From Channa striata (Eukaryota; Chordata; Actinopteri; Anabantiformes; Channidae), in NCBI GenBank assembly GCA_033026295.1, contig CM065189.1:9305203-9369202 (forward strand): a stretch of 64,000 nt of DNA, given 5' to 3'. The notes beneath the pieces were generated by a model, which searched no databases, was not told the origin of the DNA, and saw only the letters and a program-made list of their open reading frames with translations. Numbering within the stretch: the first letter of the stretch is position 1; every line of letters starts with the position of its first letter. Of the stretch, positions 44,096-56,586 are shown piece by piece. The position numbers and the translations under genes were made by a program.

Positions 44096-46907
44096 CAGAG
44101 ATTCACTAATAAAACCCGATCATAACAAAAGGAAGCAAAGACAAATATTCCTCTCCCTAGAAGTGTGCCTTTTCCAAGTCCTTGCCCTCTTCCAAATGAG
44201 TCCCTTCCCACTTAGCACTTCCCTCAGCAGGAGATCAGGCCCACAGCTGTGGACAACAATCTGTAGTCAGTGGGAGAGTTTAAATAAACAGTTATACACT
44301 TGCCATATGAGCCGGGAGCCACCATCACTATGGATACAGGCTCGCTAAAGCAGTTCTGCTACATAATAAGTTGTTAACTTGCAAATGCAAACATTACCAA
44401 AATATATACAGTTCTACAATATGTACTGTATTATTGTGAGTTTAATGCGACTGTAGTCGTGTTGAGCGGCCACAATAAAATATATTTTATTCAAGTGTAC
44501 CAGAGGTTTACTTGTTTTATCATCAATGATACATATTGAAGAAGCCAGACGGAATTAAGATTTGTAAGATACTTGAGATACATGCGCTGTGTGGTTAGTA
44601 AAGATGCAGCTTTGTGGGTCAGTGCAGACTGTCAGCGTGTTCTATTGTCGGCTTCCACTCTTCATCAAAATGTTGTGGTGTGATGTAGTCTCCATTAGGA
44701 TACGTAAGCTTACCTGGGTTAGTGCATAGGATGGGTGTTAGTGGATGTAATAGGGTTCCACACACAATGCAGGGAGTCCTAACAATGTAGCTTCACTTAT
44801 GAGCCATGTAGGACTTTGTGTTTGGTGTCATAGCATAATACAATCACCATGTTTTATATTTAGACTATGCTGATGAATCTCAATGCTTGCGCATTAAGTA
44901 AGCGGGTATTAGTGTTGAAAAGTGAAACATGCCTCAGACCCTGTTTATACTTGGTTTGCACTTGAATCACAAGCTGAGACATATTACTGTTCACACACAT
45001 GCATCACCAAGTGTTGAGATTTTCTTACCGCTGCAGCACTTCCACTAACATACTGTATAAGAATGTCAACATGCATGAGGGCTGTAATGGAGGTGGGCCA
45101 TTTGGGTCAGACCGGTGCTTATGTTTGGGTTTGTGCAGGGCTGGCGTGTCCATATAGACAAACTAGGCAACACTTCAGTAAAGCCAAGGAAATCAATCTC
45201 TGCACGTGCTTTGACTGATTGGATCACAATCCCGTTTGGTGGTCTTTTAAACTTACTGCTGCCCACTTGGGATCAGATCTTTTAGGACACATTTTAAAAC
45301 CACATGTAAACAGGTCATAAAAAAAAAAGATTTTTACGGTGCAGTAAATGTGTGCTAGATGTGCAGATGGTGCACATCAGTGATCCAGTGCAGTAATAAC
45401 GGCATTATAACACTTTAACTGAGAGTTTGTTTCACTTGTAATTGAATGTTGCTGATGTGAGCAATCACACGTATCTAGTATCTACTTAAAATCTCCCTCC
45501 ATTGCCAAAATTCTAGGCTAGCGCTAAGTTTTTGATGAGTGAAGAGGCACTCCTGCCACAATCACCATTACACAATTCCTGCGAACACATCTAATTGGAT
45601 TAAAGCACTGAAAATTATTAGTGCAATTTTTTTTATGCTTGAAAATAACTACCTAGGTTATGCAACGTAATTCACTTGAATAACTTAAATCAAGCCTGTC
45701 TAAAAGATCTTCACAGAGCATACCAACCCCACAGCTGCTGCAGTTCAGAGGAGTCAAGAGTGTCTGAAAACTGAATTCCAAACAGGGCCATTATGTGGAG
45801 TCTGACCAAATCTATTTATGAAGCACTCCTAACATAGCAAATGCTGCTTTCATAAATTACTATCATTAAAAGAAATCCAAGCACACTGTCAAAATATAAC
45901 ATGCAAAATATGCTCTGGGGTGTTATGCAGCTTGCTATCTAATTAATCAGGTGTTATCAATCCATGCAGTTTTTCACAGCCTTGTGATCATGCAGTTCAA
46001 CATAGAATAAATACACAAATACTTTTTTTCACAACACAACCTAATTTGCAATTTTAGCTCAATAATTTAGCTTTCTACTCCATGCATATTTTATAATATT
46101 CTCTTAACGCGGAGAGATGTCTCAAAAGATTGGAGTGATATTTTGCATGTAAGCACCTAGTTGCAGGTTTTTTGCTTAAAAGGACGAGGGGCCAGCTGTG
46201 GGTGTGTGTCACGCTTTCTGATAGGCAGCATGTGGAAACCTGTGGTGGACCCTCCAGTGAAACGCGAGCAGGTGTCTCGTCTTCACTCCCACCTTGTTCC
46301 GACAGGTGTGTTTACACTCGGTTTCAAACTGACCAAGAGTGTGAGTCTGAACCTCTGAACCTCAGCGGTGTCTCTGAGTGCTGCCTGGGGGTATCAGGCA
46401 GTGTATGATAGGAGCCAGGTGGGGCGCTGACATTTAGCTAACAAAGAGCACAGTAACGTAATCCCTGCAGGGTTGTAGGTGAGTCGATCGCTAAAGCCAT
46501 GTTGCAGTGTATCAGATGAGCTCCTGACATTTTTTTTTTTTCTTTATCACTATCACACCCACTCTCAGTCACTCTCAGTCTGACGCTCCCAAAAGTCAAC
46601 TCCACAATCACTTACCTCTCAATGCATTTACAATGAGTCACAAGATCAAGCAAGTGCCGAGAGCAAGGGGTGGAGGTTGAAAGTCATTTCACCTTATCTT
46701 CAGTTTTCTCAACACTTTCCTGCGCGGCTGTTACATTGTTACTGTGCCTTTACTTGATGTGATCACCCATTTGTCATGGTTAGGTCTAATTATGTTTGTT
46801 TTATTATAGAATAAGTATATTCATAAAACACCATTTGTATTGCATTAGTATTTTTGTACATATAAAACATCTTTGATAAATCTGTTCATCAAAAATGCAA
46901 CTAATGA
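44096..46907. other. Unannotated sequence, no gene recognised
   Basis: AT-rich and unique-looking, with a poly-A run at 45320-45328 and a T run at 46531-46541. The frames at 46161-46408 overlap one another and lack domains. Confidence 0.45.
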
Positions 46908-46971
46908 CCTTATTAATTGTAATAGATCATGTAATAATGCTTTATAAATCAGTTTTAATACATTAATAAGG
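46908..46971. repeat. Short palindromic repeat
   Basis: A perfect 10-bp inverted repeat, CCTTATTAAT (46908-46917) and ATTAATAAGG (46962-46971), encloses an AT-rich loop. This arrangement resembles ends of small non-autonomous elements in fish, but no target duplication was found. Confidence 0.5.
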
Positions 46972-47989
46972 ATAACGTTGCAATTAATAGTAGTCTGATG
47001 AATTAAAGTGGAGCTCTGGGATAAGAGCTCTGTAGTTTCTTGCTTTCTTTTCAGACTGAAGTATGTCGGTACCGTGCTCTATCATGTGCTAGACCTTTGT
47101 TGTCATGGCTACAATAATCAATGTGTTTTTATTTAAAAATTAAATTTAGACATACAAACCACAATTGTTGTCAGGCATGACGAGGTAAAATAAAGTGACA
47201 TTGACTAAAGTGACAATATTTGCTGCATGGGAAACAACTGATGTGTCATTTTTCATACTGTGTATAATTTCACCTGTCCAGAATTATTTACAGCGATCAT
47301 TGTAAATATTTTCTAAACTCCTTAATTTTACAGTTAATTATGCTCATGCACAGTTCACCAGCTGCAATACAAGGAAGTACAGAATTGGAGCCTATGGTGC
47401 CACATTTGTTAAAATAAGAAAGGTCACCGCTTTTGGAATGCAGAAATGTGTCACCCGGTGAAGCGATAGTTACATGTTATGAACAATGGAGGTCTGTGGC
47501 ATCAGTGAACAAGTGAACTCACGCGTGAGCAGAGAGGATCCAGTGTTGGATTCAGCATCTGTGTGCTGGATGTGGACGACATGACTGATTCGGGAAACAG
47601 CCGCAGGAAACATCAGGGACACACTTTTCAGTAATAATGGTGCAATTCCTGTAAAACCCACAGACCTGTTGCACCACTTTTGTGTCAGGTAAGTACAAGG
47701 GATATCGGAAATAAAAAGAAAGCCCCATATGTTAAACAGCAGTAATCAAATTGGTAATTGCCTAATTTACATGTAAATCGTTGCAGCCATAGATTAATTA
47801 ACATATTAAAAGTTCACCTATATAGACACTCTATACTGCAATATCAAGGAATAAGTACATCATCCCTCTCTGTCCCATTACTTTTCCATTTCCTCTTAGG
47901 CATGTGCTGACACACACAGACTTTGTTCCACTGAGCAATGGCTGAATAATTTCCGTTGACTTCCTGGTGCATTGGCCACCGGAGGCAAA
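46972..47989. other. Unannotated sequence
   Basis: No gene, RNA or repeat family was recognised. Confidence 0.45.
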
Positions 47990-48830
47990 TCCATAAAACA
48001 AAGATCTAGGACATTAATTCACATGATTTCATTAAAAATGTGTGATTGCATTAAGCCCATTCGTTACACAGCAGCGTGGTGTGTACTATACTTTATGCGT
48101 GTTGCCCCTGTTGTGTAATTAGATTCCGGGGATTTCCAAGCTTATTTCGTCACCTAATTAACCAGAGAGGAGTATCGCTCCTGCGTCCTTTCGTTTTTTT
48201 TTTCCTTTGGTATTGTTTATCTGTTGGCCACAGAGGTGTAGACTCATTTGGAGGTCTTTAGCATTGTTTGAAGATTCATGCCTGTCAACGTTGGGGAATC
48301 TTCCATTTCAACACTGATTAGGAGATGACAAATCTTTTTTAATGAAGCCCCATCTCTCAAACATGCTATCTTAATGATATCACATAATATTCCCATGCGG
48401 AAGTGCCCATTACAGCGGCAATTACAGACATTCCAGTGGTATTTCTTTTTCAGCGCCCACACAATAGGAAATTTTAATATTACATCCAATAATATTTCCC
48501 ATAATAACATCAACCTTCACAATTACCCCTGCCTTGTACTAATAACAGACAATTAGTTGCAGAGACAGGTAGAGATATCAGACTCTTTCATCAAGTATTA
48601 GTTTCAGCTGATTATGAAGCAGCAGCACATTGCATCTCTGCACACAACTCTCCCCATAGGCCTAATTGGGTCTTGGATGATTCCAGTGTTGTTTATTTAG
48701 CCCTGATTACACCTGGGATAAAGGCTTCAATTAAAACCAGAGCTGTAATGATCTCATCTCAAATGCCAATCGTGTACCGCCAATGGCCCCTCGCAGAAAG
48801 GTCACTATAGCACACTCACAGCAGCACATT
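47990..48830. promoter_or_regulatory. Long candidate enhancer-like block
   Basis: About 840 bases of unique sequence hold many developmental regulator-type cores. Examples are CACCTAATTAACC (48152-48164), TTAATGATATCAC, CCCATTACAGCGGCAATTAC (48407-48426), ACAATTAGTTGC, TAGGCCTAATTGGG, TGATTACACC and TTCAATTAAAACC. No repeat is recognisable inside it. A CTATTTC-type 89-codon minus-strand frame has no domain. The length and motif density make this the best non-coding candidate in the window. Conservation was not tested. Confidence 0.4.
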
Positions 48831-49179
48831 GTGCAGCATCATTCTTTTTATTCCATTCATTTATTAATATTTTTTAAGATTTTATGCAGCAGCATCTTTG
48901 AGACGGTGCTGTGGCCTTGTTGCATGCAAAAACATCAAAAAACTTAATCACAAACTTCCGTCTGAGCCATCCGGGAGGAAGACAACAAAGTTAGTCATTT
49001 AAAGGTACTAAAACGAGATATTTATTCTATCTGTGTTTATAACTCAGCGCCTCAGGGCTACAACCATCCCAAAGCCTGATTAACATGCTGACAACAACAG
49101 GCGAGAAGGGTTTGTGTGTGCGTGTTGGAAGGAAGAATGCACTTGAACGTTTCTCATTTGTTTCCCTCGTTTACCTGTA
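48831..49179. other. Unannotated sequence
   Basis: AT-rich on the left. Nothing was recognised. Confidence 0.4.
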
Positions 49180-49345
49180 GGGCATTGCACCAGAGCAGAA
49201 GTATGAATCGCTCGCTATTGACAAATCACCTGAAGTTGATTGCTGCATTAGCTCTGCTTCTTAAAATGACTCCTCAATTTGATAGCTCCATCATTGCTTT
49301 CTCAAAAAGCTCGCCGTGATGAATTGTGAGTTTGATAAATTTGTC
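49180..49345. promoter_or_regulatory. Candidate conserved non-coding block
   Basis: Unique sequence of balanced composition includes GCTCGCTATTGACAAATCAC (TALE-type TGACA core) and GTGATGAATTGTGAG. It lies within 400 bp of the block at 47990-48830 and may belong to the same regulatory cluster. A 67-codon frame over it has no domain. Confidence 0.3.
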
Positions 49346-50952
49346 CTTACATTATTTTGTGGTGTCAAGGATGAAGAATGGAGGCTGCAATTTGTTTATC
49401 TCCTTTCAGACTTTTTTTTTTTTTTTTTGTCAGTGTGTCTGAAATAATAGGGTTAAAGAGAGCTGTGTCTGTAGCACCAGTGGCAGGCAGGAACCTGATT
49501 AGGCCACACAGGAAGTGCGCTTTTCATCTCCTATTTCTCCAGGTTGCATCAGTGCGGGTTTGTCATTGACACATCCTTCCTCGCCGAAAACACATGGGGT
49601 CTAAACCAACATTTCCCACCTGTCAAATTATTTTCTTTGTTTTGCCATGACATCATTGTCGACCTGACATCATGCATATACCTACAAGTGTCAGTTTGAC
49701 TAATTCTGACACTGTGCACAACTGTAAAGCAAGTTCCTTTTTTTTCTTATGCGCCTTAACAAAATCGAGTTCCACTTCTAATTGACATTGGGAGTGTGTG
49801 AAACATTCCCTGCAGCACAATTCAGCCTGCATCCAACTTCCCCTTGAACCATGGGAGTCCCCTTCACCCATTGCTGCTCCAGACGCAGCTGCAGACTGGT
49901 TTCTCCTATTGCCATCGTGCTTATATGTCAACCTTAATAACAGAAACTTGACACAAAGTGTTTTTTTTTCTCATTCTATTACATGCCCTCTTCACTGTAT
50001 AATAAAAAATGGCATTCTTACTTTTTCTGCTGTCGCCTCATACAAGGCGGGCGAATTACGTTTTCATGTATGTATTATTAGATTCAGTTAAAGGCCCTGA
50101 AAACCTATTTTCACACTCATCTTTGTCTCAAGCAGCAGCACATGATTTTGTGACAATATTACAGATTTGTTTACAAAGTTATATATCAGCATGAGACCTT
50201 TTTGTGTTTGTGGTTTTTTCCCCATCCTCCTCTCAGTGGTCTGAAGGGCCAGAACATGTTTCCGACCACAAGTCAGGCTTCCGTCAGTTTTAAATCAAAA
50301 TGTGATAATAGCTTTTGTTTTCACTATTGCTTCACCGTTAGTACTGAATATTTAGTGGGAGCCGATTTTGTCATTTGAGAGCTCAAAATAGAAACGAAGA
50401 ATGGTCCCAATGAAAGCAGCACAGGTGTAGATATTCTATATCCCAAAATGCATTTTACTAGCATTTCAATTATTTATTTTTTTAGTTTCGCTGCTATTTA
50501 GAACAACATTTTAAAGCCAGAGCTGGGAACATTACAACTAATTGTACTGCTTTCAATTTCACCACTTTGGAAAATAAAGGAGAAGGTTTGCTCTAGCAGG
50601 ATTAGCCATTGTGAGCAATTCCAGTGGATGACAACACATTGTGCAATTTTCTGCACATGCAAACATTTAAACACATATTCACAAGCGGATGTCAGACATT
50701 ACTGTAAATGTGACCATTTAAAGTGCTAATAAACAGCTAAAGCTTAACACAGGTTGATGCACCAAGCAGCCATTTTGAATTTGGAGGTTGATGAGGCTGT
50801 TTTGACTTTTGGAGTTTGAACTTAATCTGAAATTTCTAACAGTGAGCTGGGAATTCAGGCTTCGTAGTTCAAAGCTAATGCACTGTTAGAGAAATGTTGG
50901 CCACTGAATGCTTCTTTTATGCAGCTGAGCTTTTCTAGAGAAAAAAAAAATT
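49346..50952. other. Unannotated sequence, no gene recognised
   Basis: A T run lies at 49410-49427. The patches 49790-49930 and 50570-50640 are complex and unique and could be regulatory, without specific motifs to cite. Frames on both strands near 49653-50091 lack domains. Confidence 0.42.
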
Positions 50953-51373
50953 CACTTTACAGCTCAGTAATAGCAAGGTAATAATTCTGTAATACTGATT
51001 CATAACAGGTGTTTTGTCAAAAAACATTTTATTAATCAACATTTGTAAATAATATTATACAAAATAATTTAAATAATATCTTGTTACATAGGGAATAATG
51101 TGGAAACTAAAAAATGACATGGTAGATCCTTCACAGTGGAGCCATCTTAAGACATCTTAAGTTTTGGACGAATCAGGTCGTCGCTTTGCTCTTGCCTTTG
51201 CAGGTAATTACTGTAGTTCTCTGTGCTTAGTTTTATCACTATTAGTTATGAGTTTTAGCGTCCTGTTACCTAACTATTCCCATCGCTTATACCCACCTAT
51301 TACATGGCTATTACAAAACCTTTACACCCCCACCCTAATTACCTGGCTATTACTGAGCTGTAAAACAAAGTGT
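50953..51373. repeat. Candidate non-autonomous DNA element with inverted ends
   Basis: The left end ACTTTACAGCTCAGTAATAG (50954-50973), continuing CAAGGTAAT, is the inverted match of ATTACCTGGCTATTACTGAG (51338-51357) continuing CTGTAAAACAAAGTG. The arms match over about 30 bases with a few differences. Further degenerate ATTAC-type phrases repeat inside the right arm (51270-51320). The size (about 420 bp) and lack of coding suit a MITE. A clear target duplication was not seen and the superfamily is unknown. Confidence 0.6.
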
Positions 51374-52029
51374 TATCTCAAGCCCGAGGTGAAGGAGTCC
51401 TCAGAACAAAGCTGAGCTTCATCATTGTAGGGAAACTATTTAATACCAGATTTTTAGAGGTGTTATGCACTGGAATATTCAAAATCGAGTGTTACCTTCA
51501 CATTTCAGCATTTTGTGCACAGTAAAGTGGGCATTCTTCTTGGGTCCTGCGTGACAAACCCCCACCCATCTGTTACTCCAAGCGAAACACAACAAGCATG
51601 AAGAATATTTTGCAAACACCATTTAACCCAACTCTTCCTCAGCAGTGAAACACAGATGATATGGTTCATGTGTTGGGGTAGAAACAGAAAGCCATATTCC
51701 ATCCAGATTGAAATATTTGTCATCATGCTCGTGAGGCCATCTCTCGGTCTCTCTTTTTCTTGCTCTCTCCTCCTCTTTCTCTCTCTCTGACAAATGTGTG
51801 CCGCACTTAGACTCCACAAGCAGCATTATATGACTCACCAAGTTAAGATTTATTCCTTCCATTACCTCGCACCCTTAGTGTCTTAATATTAGGACTTTCC
51901 AACTTGAACCAGAAAGATGAAAAAAAATACACTTGCTTTATTTCGTTTTTTTTTTTTTTCAGCGCTTATAAAATTTTCTAACTTAAAGCAAAAAAAACAC
52001 AGTGGAATAAACACAGCGGTTTGGTTTCC
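51374..52029. other. Unannotated sequence
   Basis: CT-rich at 51745-51790 and a T run at 51946-51959. Minus-strand frames up to 104 codons arise from the CT-rich part. No gene was recognised. Confidence 0.45.
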
Positions 52030-52300
52030 TTTGATGAATTTCCCACCTCCCTCTCTGCAGTCCCTTGTTGTCAGAGCATGCTTGGGAAATTCAGCTGACA
52101 GGTTTGTGCGTCTGCTAATGCATTTGCCCTATGCATATATAAATCAGATTCTCTCCGGTGTGTGCAGACTGGGGCTTTTAAATGTGACAGGTATCAGTGT
52201 CGAGATCAGCTCATCTGAGGGCGCGGCACTGCTCGCGTCTTTCTGCTAATTCTGTTAAAGCCACTGGGACTCCTAATAAGAAACAACAGCGCCTTGATGT
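52030..52300. promoter_or_regulatory. Candidate conserved non-coding block
   Basis: Unique, complex sequence includes CTGCTAATGCATTTGCCC (POU/homeodomain-like, 52112-52129), TATGCATATATAAATC, TTTAAATGTGACAGGTATC (TALE-like TGACAG) and TTCTGCTAATTCTG. No repeat or domain was seen. An enhancer role is inferred from texture only. Confidence 0.33.
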
Positions 52301-54320
52301 TTGGCCCTCTGGCATGCAAGGCTCCTTTTGTGGGCGGTGTGCAAAGACACACATACATCTATACTCACATATACACATATTTAGCGAAAGCACATTTGCG
52401 CTTGCTTTAACACTCAGACAAACACACACGCACGGAGTCACACACAGCCACAGGCATAAAAGAGGTGCAGAGATGCTGGAGTATTCATAACAGGCTCACA
52501 ACAGAAATAGGCCCTATAATTTACCTGTGCTAAATGCAGCTTTTTAGCAAGTGCCAAAGCGACCAACATCCTACTCTCCTCTTCCACTCTCCTCTGCTCT
52601 TACTTTTCCTCCTCCTCCTCCTCTTCCTCCTCCTCCCCCTCATTCTCCTCGCCCCTCCTGCCCCAGATTGTAATTGTCTCCTGAAAGAGCACACAGTAAA
52701 TAAAGCTAATGCAATATTTTCTCCGGAGTTCGTCTTGTGATGTAGTGCCGTGTTTGGCTTGCCAGAGAGCTAAGTTTTGAAATTGAACTCGGGGGCTGGT
52801 TAGATGAATAATGGCTTTTCTGAAATAGTTTTCAAGGTTAGCATTCACTGAAAAGGACACACTCTCACATCTGAAGACCAGTTCCCTCATGTGGAAAATA
52901 TACACAACTCCTAGCAATGGGGATTTTATTTTTCCTTTGCTTCAGTGCTACTTTTTTGGTTATGAAAACACACACTGACACAGTCTCTCCATCTGATTTT
53001 GTCTCACATTCTCTCCGACTCTCTGGTTCTCTTTCCGTGTTACTCCGTGTCACAGTCTATCTCACCTCCATCACCACCTTCCTCTCATCCCAGCTGCCCC
53101 TGCACAACCTCCGTGACATCTCCTTCAGCATTTCCTCCACACTTTTCTTTGTACCAGCCATCCTCTCCCCTACCTGCCATCATCTTTCTTTCATCCCTAA
53201 GTGCTGCTTTCCCCCCGCTACCCTCCCAGTCAGCTTCCCACTGCTGTCTCCATGGTGTAGTGATGGTCACCATGGCAACTGTCAGACAAATGGAGGGTGG
53301 CTCACAGGACTGCACTGGGGGGGGGGTGCGAGGTTGTGGAGGTAAAGGGACCACTGTAGTATGTTGAAAGGGTTTGGCATCGGCATGGTGAAGCAGCACA
53401 TTATCAAACACCTCTGAAAGCTCGCTCGCTCTCTCTCTCCTACGCACACACACACACACACACAGATGTGCATGTAGTGCACGTAAATATACACACATAC
53501 ATACTAATACTACTACTTGCGCTGTGAATGTACATACACCCCCACTCTCACACGCACTTAACAGGCACAAAAAAGCTCTCAAAGCAAGAGCATTAGAGTT
53601 GAGAGGCTTACCATTGGAAATGGGGTTTTAAGACTACTTGTGGATTCCCATACAAAGAGAGTGAACCAATGTAAAATTGGCTTAGATGGAGAGGAAAATG
53701 CAACATGCGATTTCATGAACTTAAACTCAGCTGCATCAGTCACTTGTGCCCAAGTAAAGTGAGGAGAGAGAAAATATGCCTATTACCTGTACCTGAGGAA
53801 AAACTCAAAGCTATTGTTTTATTTACAGGTGCTGTCTCTCTCATTTTTCCATCTGCTGGCTTTAATCTCACTATGCAGCTGAGCTTCCTGTGAAGAGACA
53901 TTAGATCACATTGGACAGTTTCGCCAATGAAGGTAGAAGATGAGAAACACAAGCAGGGGATGAAAAACAAAACAAAACTTGATGATGTGAAAAGGAGAAA
54001 GGTAGGGGAGAGAGAGTCAGGCTTGGGTAAAGAGAGTGAAACCGAACCGTTTGTAGTGAGAGAACTCACACAAGCAGCAAAAAGGTAGGACTATCAAAAA
54101 AAAAAAAAAAGTGTGCTGACGAGCAACCAGGCAGGTAGACAGACAGTCCAAGAATGTGTCAGACATGCTAATAGGTGGTTGTCAGCCAGCCAAGCAGTCA
54201 TAATCCATAATTCCATCCTCATGCCATCCGTATGAATGTATTTGGAACCTGTTTTCATTAACCTTGTAGACCCCCTGTGTTAGTGCACTGCATGTATGCA
54301 ACACTTGCAAATTTACCCAG
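52301..54320. other. Unannotated, simple-sequence-rich stretch
   Basis: It holds TCC-rich DNA at 52605-52660, a G run at 53318-53326, (CA)n at 53445-53464 and a poly-A run at about 54097-54110. The long frames here (up to 165 codons, 53085-53582 minus) follow the pyrimidine-skewed strand at 52980-53260 and the CA tract. No gene was recognised. Confidence 0.5.

Positions 54321-54361
<41 letters not shown>
54321..54361. repeat. (CA)n microsatellite
   Basis: A pure CA tract of about 20 units, the first of the 54-58.6 kb microsatellite cluster. Confidence 0.97.
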
Positions 54362-54362
<1 letters not shown>

Positions 54363-54556
54363 GTAGCTCAAATTCACTTGCATCATGTAAGCTTAATGAC
54401 TGGAGTTTATTTGTGCACGGACACGTAAAATGGTTGACCAGCCTGTGCATAATTTTCTGTAAGACTTGTTAGCGCGTGGACATATTTTAATTGACCAGCA
54501 GATTCCACATGGCTCCTGGCTTGGTAAGAGGAGGAGTGCAAATGTGCATATGGTAG

Positions 54557-54578
54557 TCTCTCTCTCTCTCTCTCTCTT
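54557..54578. repeat. (CT)n microsatellite
   Basis: A pure CT tract directly at the 3' end of a minus-strand SINE. It may have grown from the SINE tail. Confidence 0.95.
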
Positions 54579-54725
54579 TGACTTTGATATCCTTTATTAA
54601 TCCAAAAGTTTTGGAAAGGCTGCTACATGTAAGGCGCTGTGGGTTTGGGAATCAATCCGGGGGACACTGGGAGTTGAACCCACAGTGCAGCCACGGTGAC
54701 ACCTAACAAGCCCCAAATGTGTAAA
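54579..54725 (-). mobile_element. tRNA-derived SINE, third family, inverted
   Basis: On the minus strand it has a box A-like TAGGTGTCACCGTGG (54691-54705) followed by box B-like GGTTCAACTC (54671-54680), about the spacing of a tRNA promoter. It ends with a GGATTAATAAAGG phrase (54591-54603) like that of teleost LINE tails (compare 22208-22252). The (CT)n tract next to it lies at its 3' end. It has no coding potential. Confidence 0.6.
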
Positions 54726-55880
54726 ACATTCAGAGCTGGTCAATATTAAATACATGACTACAGGAAAAAAATAACCATACAAACACTATTCAGATTTGTG
54801 ACAATGAACCACATGGGCACAAGGTCAGAACTAACTTTTTTTTAGTTTCACTGTATCTTTAATGAAGTTTACACTAGATGTTCCACAGTGTTATGTGTGT
54901 GTTTGCTGGTATGAAAACTTTTGCCATAAAAAAAGTGTTATTTTGTACGACAGTGGGAATTTCACTAATGACGGCCTCCCATAGAAAGCAACTGCAACCA
55001 AATTTAGCCAGCTGTCTCCTGTTAGCTAGAGTAATACCAATAACAACAACTATCTGATGTAGTAAAAATATGAAAACTGTTACCATTAAAAAACAGGAAG
55101 CAAAGTCACATTAATAAGTCGTAGAGTTTGATTTAGCCACACTGCAAAACTCAGCACTCTAAATGTTCCTTGATGATTTGGTGGCAAAGAACATGAACAT
55201 TTCTCCCACTGTATTTATTTAAAGAAGTGGTAATATTCTGCTTTTTGACTCGTTTTTTTATGAATAACAATAAAAATATAGTTTCACAAGCTCGTTCTCA
55301 TTCCAGTCAAAAAGCGCCGCTCCCTCATTTCCCTGCCTAAACACGCTGCCGTTTAAGTTGCCCTCAAGTCGATCGAAACTCTGAGCTTTCACTGTAGTTC
55401 CAAGGGAACCCGGATGCTTCCTTATGTGATGCCTAAAGAAATGACATAGCAACTATAAAGTAAAAAAGAAGTGTGACAATGAATATTGTAACATGGTCAC
55501 GGTTACTATAATAAGGAAGTAGATGTGTGTTTGCTGTGTTCATTGTGGCATTTTGCGTTCTTCTTTACTAATCTTGTGCGTTAACCTGACCCTGAACTTT
55601 TAGAACTTAACTCTAACTGATGATGTCTCTTATCGTAACCTCACCCTGAAATTATGCTTCAGCGTTTAATCCTATGTGGGGTCAATATGAAACGTGTCAA
55701 AATTAGACGCCTTAGGAAACATTAATGTGTGACACTGTGGGATGAGAAAGTGTTAATTTAACACATACACAGGGTGTTAATTCACCAATCCTTACAGGCA
55801 CCCAGATCACCTCTGTTTGCAAACACGTAGCTGCAAAACTATTATCGTAATATTTGCATTCGTTGTGAGCTTCTACTCCG
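54726..55880. other. Unannotated sequence, no gene recognised
   Basis: AT-rich. The phrase CTTAACTCTAACTGATG near 55605-55621 loosely recalls the CTAACCC-rich repeat at 18.2 kb, too weakly to call. Minus-strand frames of 61-83 codons lack domains. Confidence 0.45.
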
Positions 55881-55942
55881 ATTGGCTGCGGGTTTAGCCT
55901 GCATGTTGACAGCAGCCAATGGAAACGCGGCTTTTTATTATA
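55881..55942. promoter_or_regulatory. Promoter-like CCAAT pair with TATA-like sequence
   Basis: An inverted CCAAT box, ATTGGCTGC (55881-55889), and a direct one, GCAGCCAAT (55912-55920), form a perfect 9-bp inverted repeat. A TATA-like TTTTTATTATA lies 11 bases further on (55932-55942). Paired NF-Y sites ahead of a TATA box are common in vertebrate promoters. No transcript start, exon or open frame of interest follows within view, so this may be a coincidence or a transposon promoter. Confidence 0.3.
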
Positions 55943-56550
55943 CAGCCTCTCTTGTGCAGTCACAGCAGCTACGTAACGGCAGCAACTGGAGACTAATAAT
56001 TAATAAGTATTTCGCTACTGTTTGTATTATTAAGTAACGATACTTATGTACTCAAAGTTTTTTTTGAACAATGTCTTTCAGACTTATACAGTAAGAGGCT
56101 GGTTACCACAGGGGACAGATGGAACATCAGCATAAAACTGACACAATGAAACTGAATTTTGGAGACAATTAATTCACCTTAATAACACTGACTGCAGGTG
56201 AGTGAAGGAGCAAGCCGTGTTGTGCTTGGAATAAAAGTCAAGCAAATGAAAACGAGTCTTTAGTCAATCAAAGTCATAAGTTGACCGGAGTTAACTCCGC
56301 CACCACAGTGACAGGTTAGACTCGCTCTCTTTTATTTCTGTGTGCCGGAGAAGATAATGCAGCTGTGGAGTTAGCTTAAAATTCCTGTTATTATCTGTGG
56401 GGGCTGCGGTTAGTGGCAAGCTGCCCAAATTGAGAAAGTGAGAGTGAATTGAATGTAGATTTTTAATAAGCATTAGCATGTCTGCCATCGCACAATAGCT
56501 GATTCAATCTACTCCCAGTTTCAAGCTGTGAAATGATAATGATTAAGGTG
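55943..56550. other. Unannotated sequence
   Basis: AT-rich. No gene or repeat family was recognised. Confidence 0.45.

Positions 56551-56584
<34 letters not shown>
56551..56584. repeat. (GT)n microsatellite
   Basis: A pure GT tract of about 17 units. Confidence 0.97.

Positions 56585-56586
<2 letters not shown>

Noticed and set aside
53085..53582. 165-codon minus-strand frame
   Set aside because: It crosses a CA tract (CVCVCV) and pyrimidine-skewed DNA and has no recognisable family.
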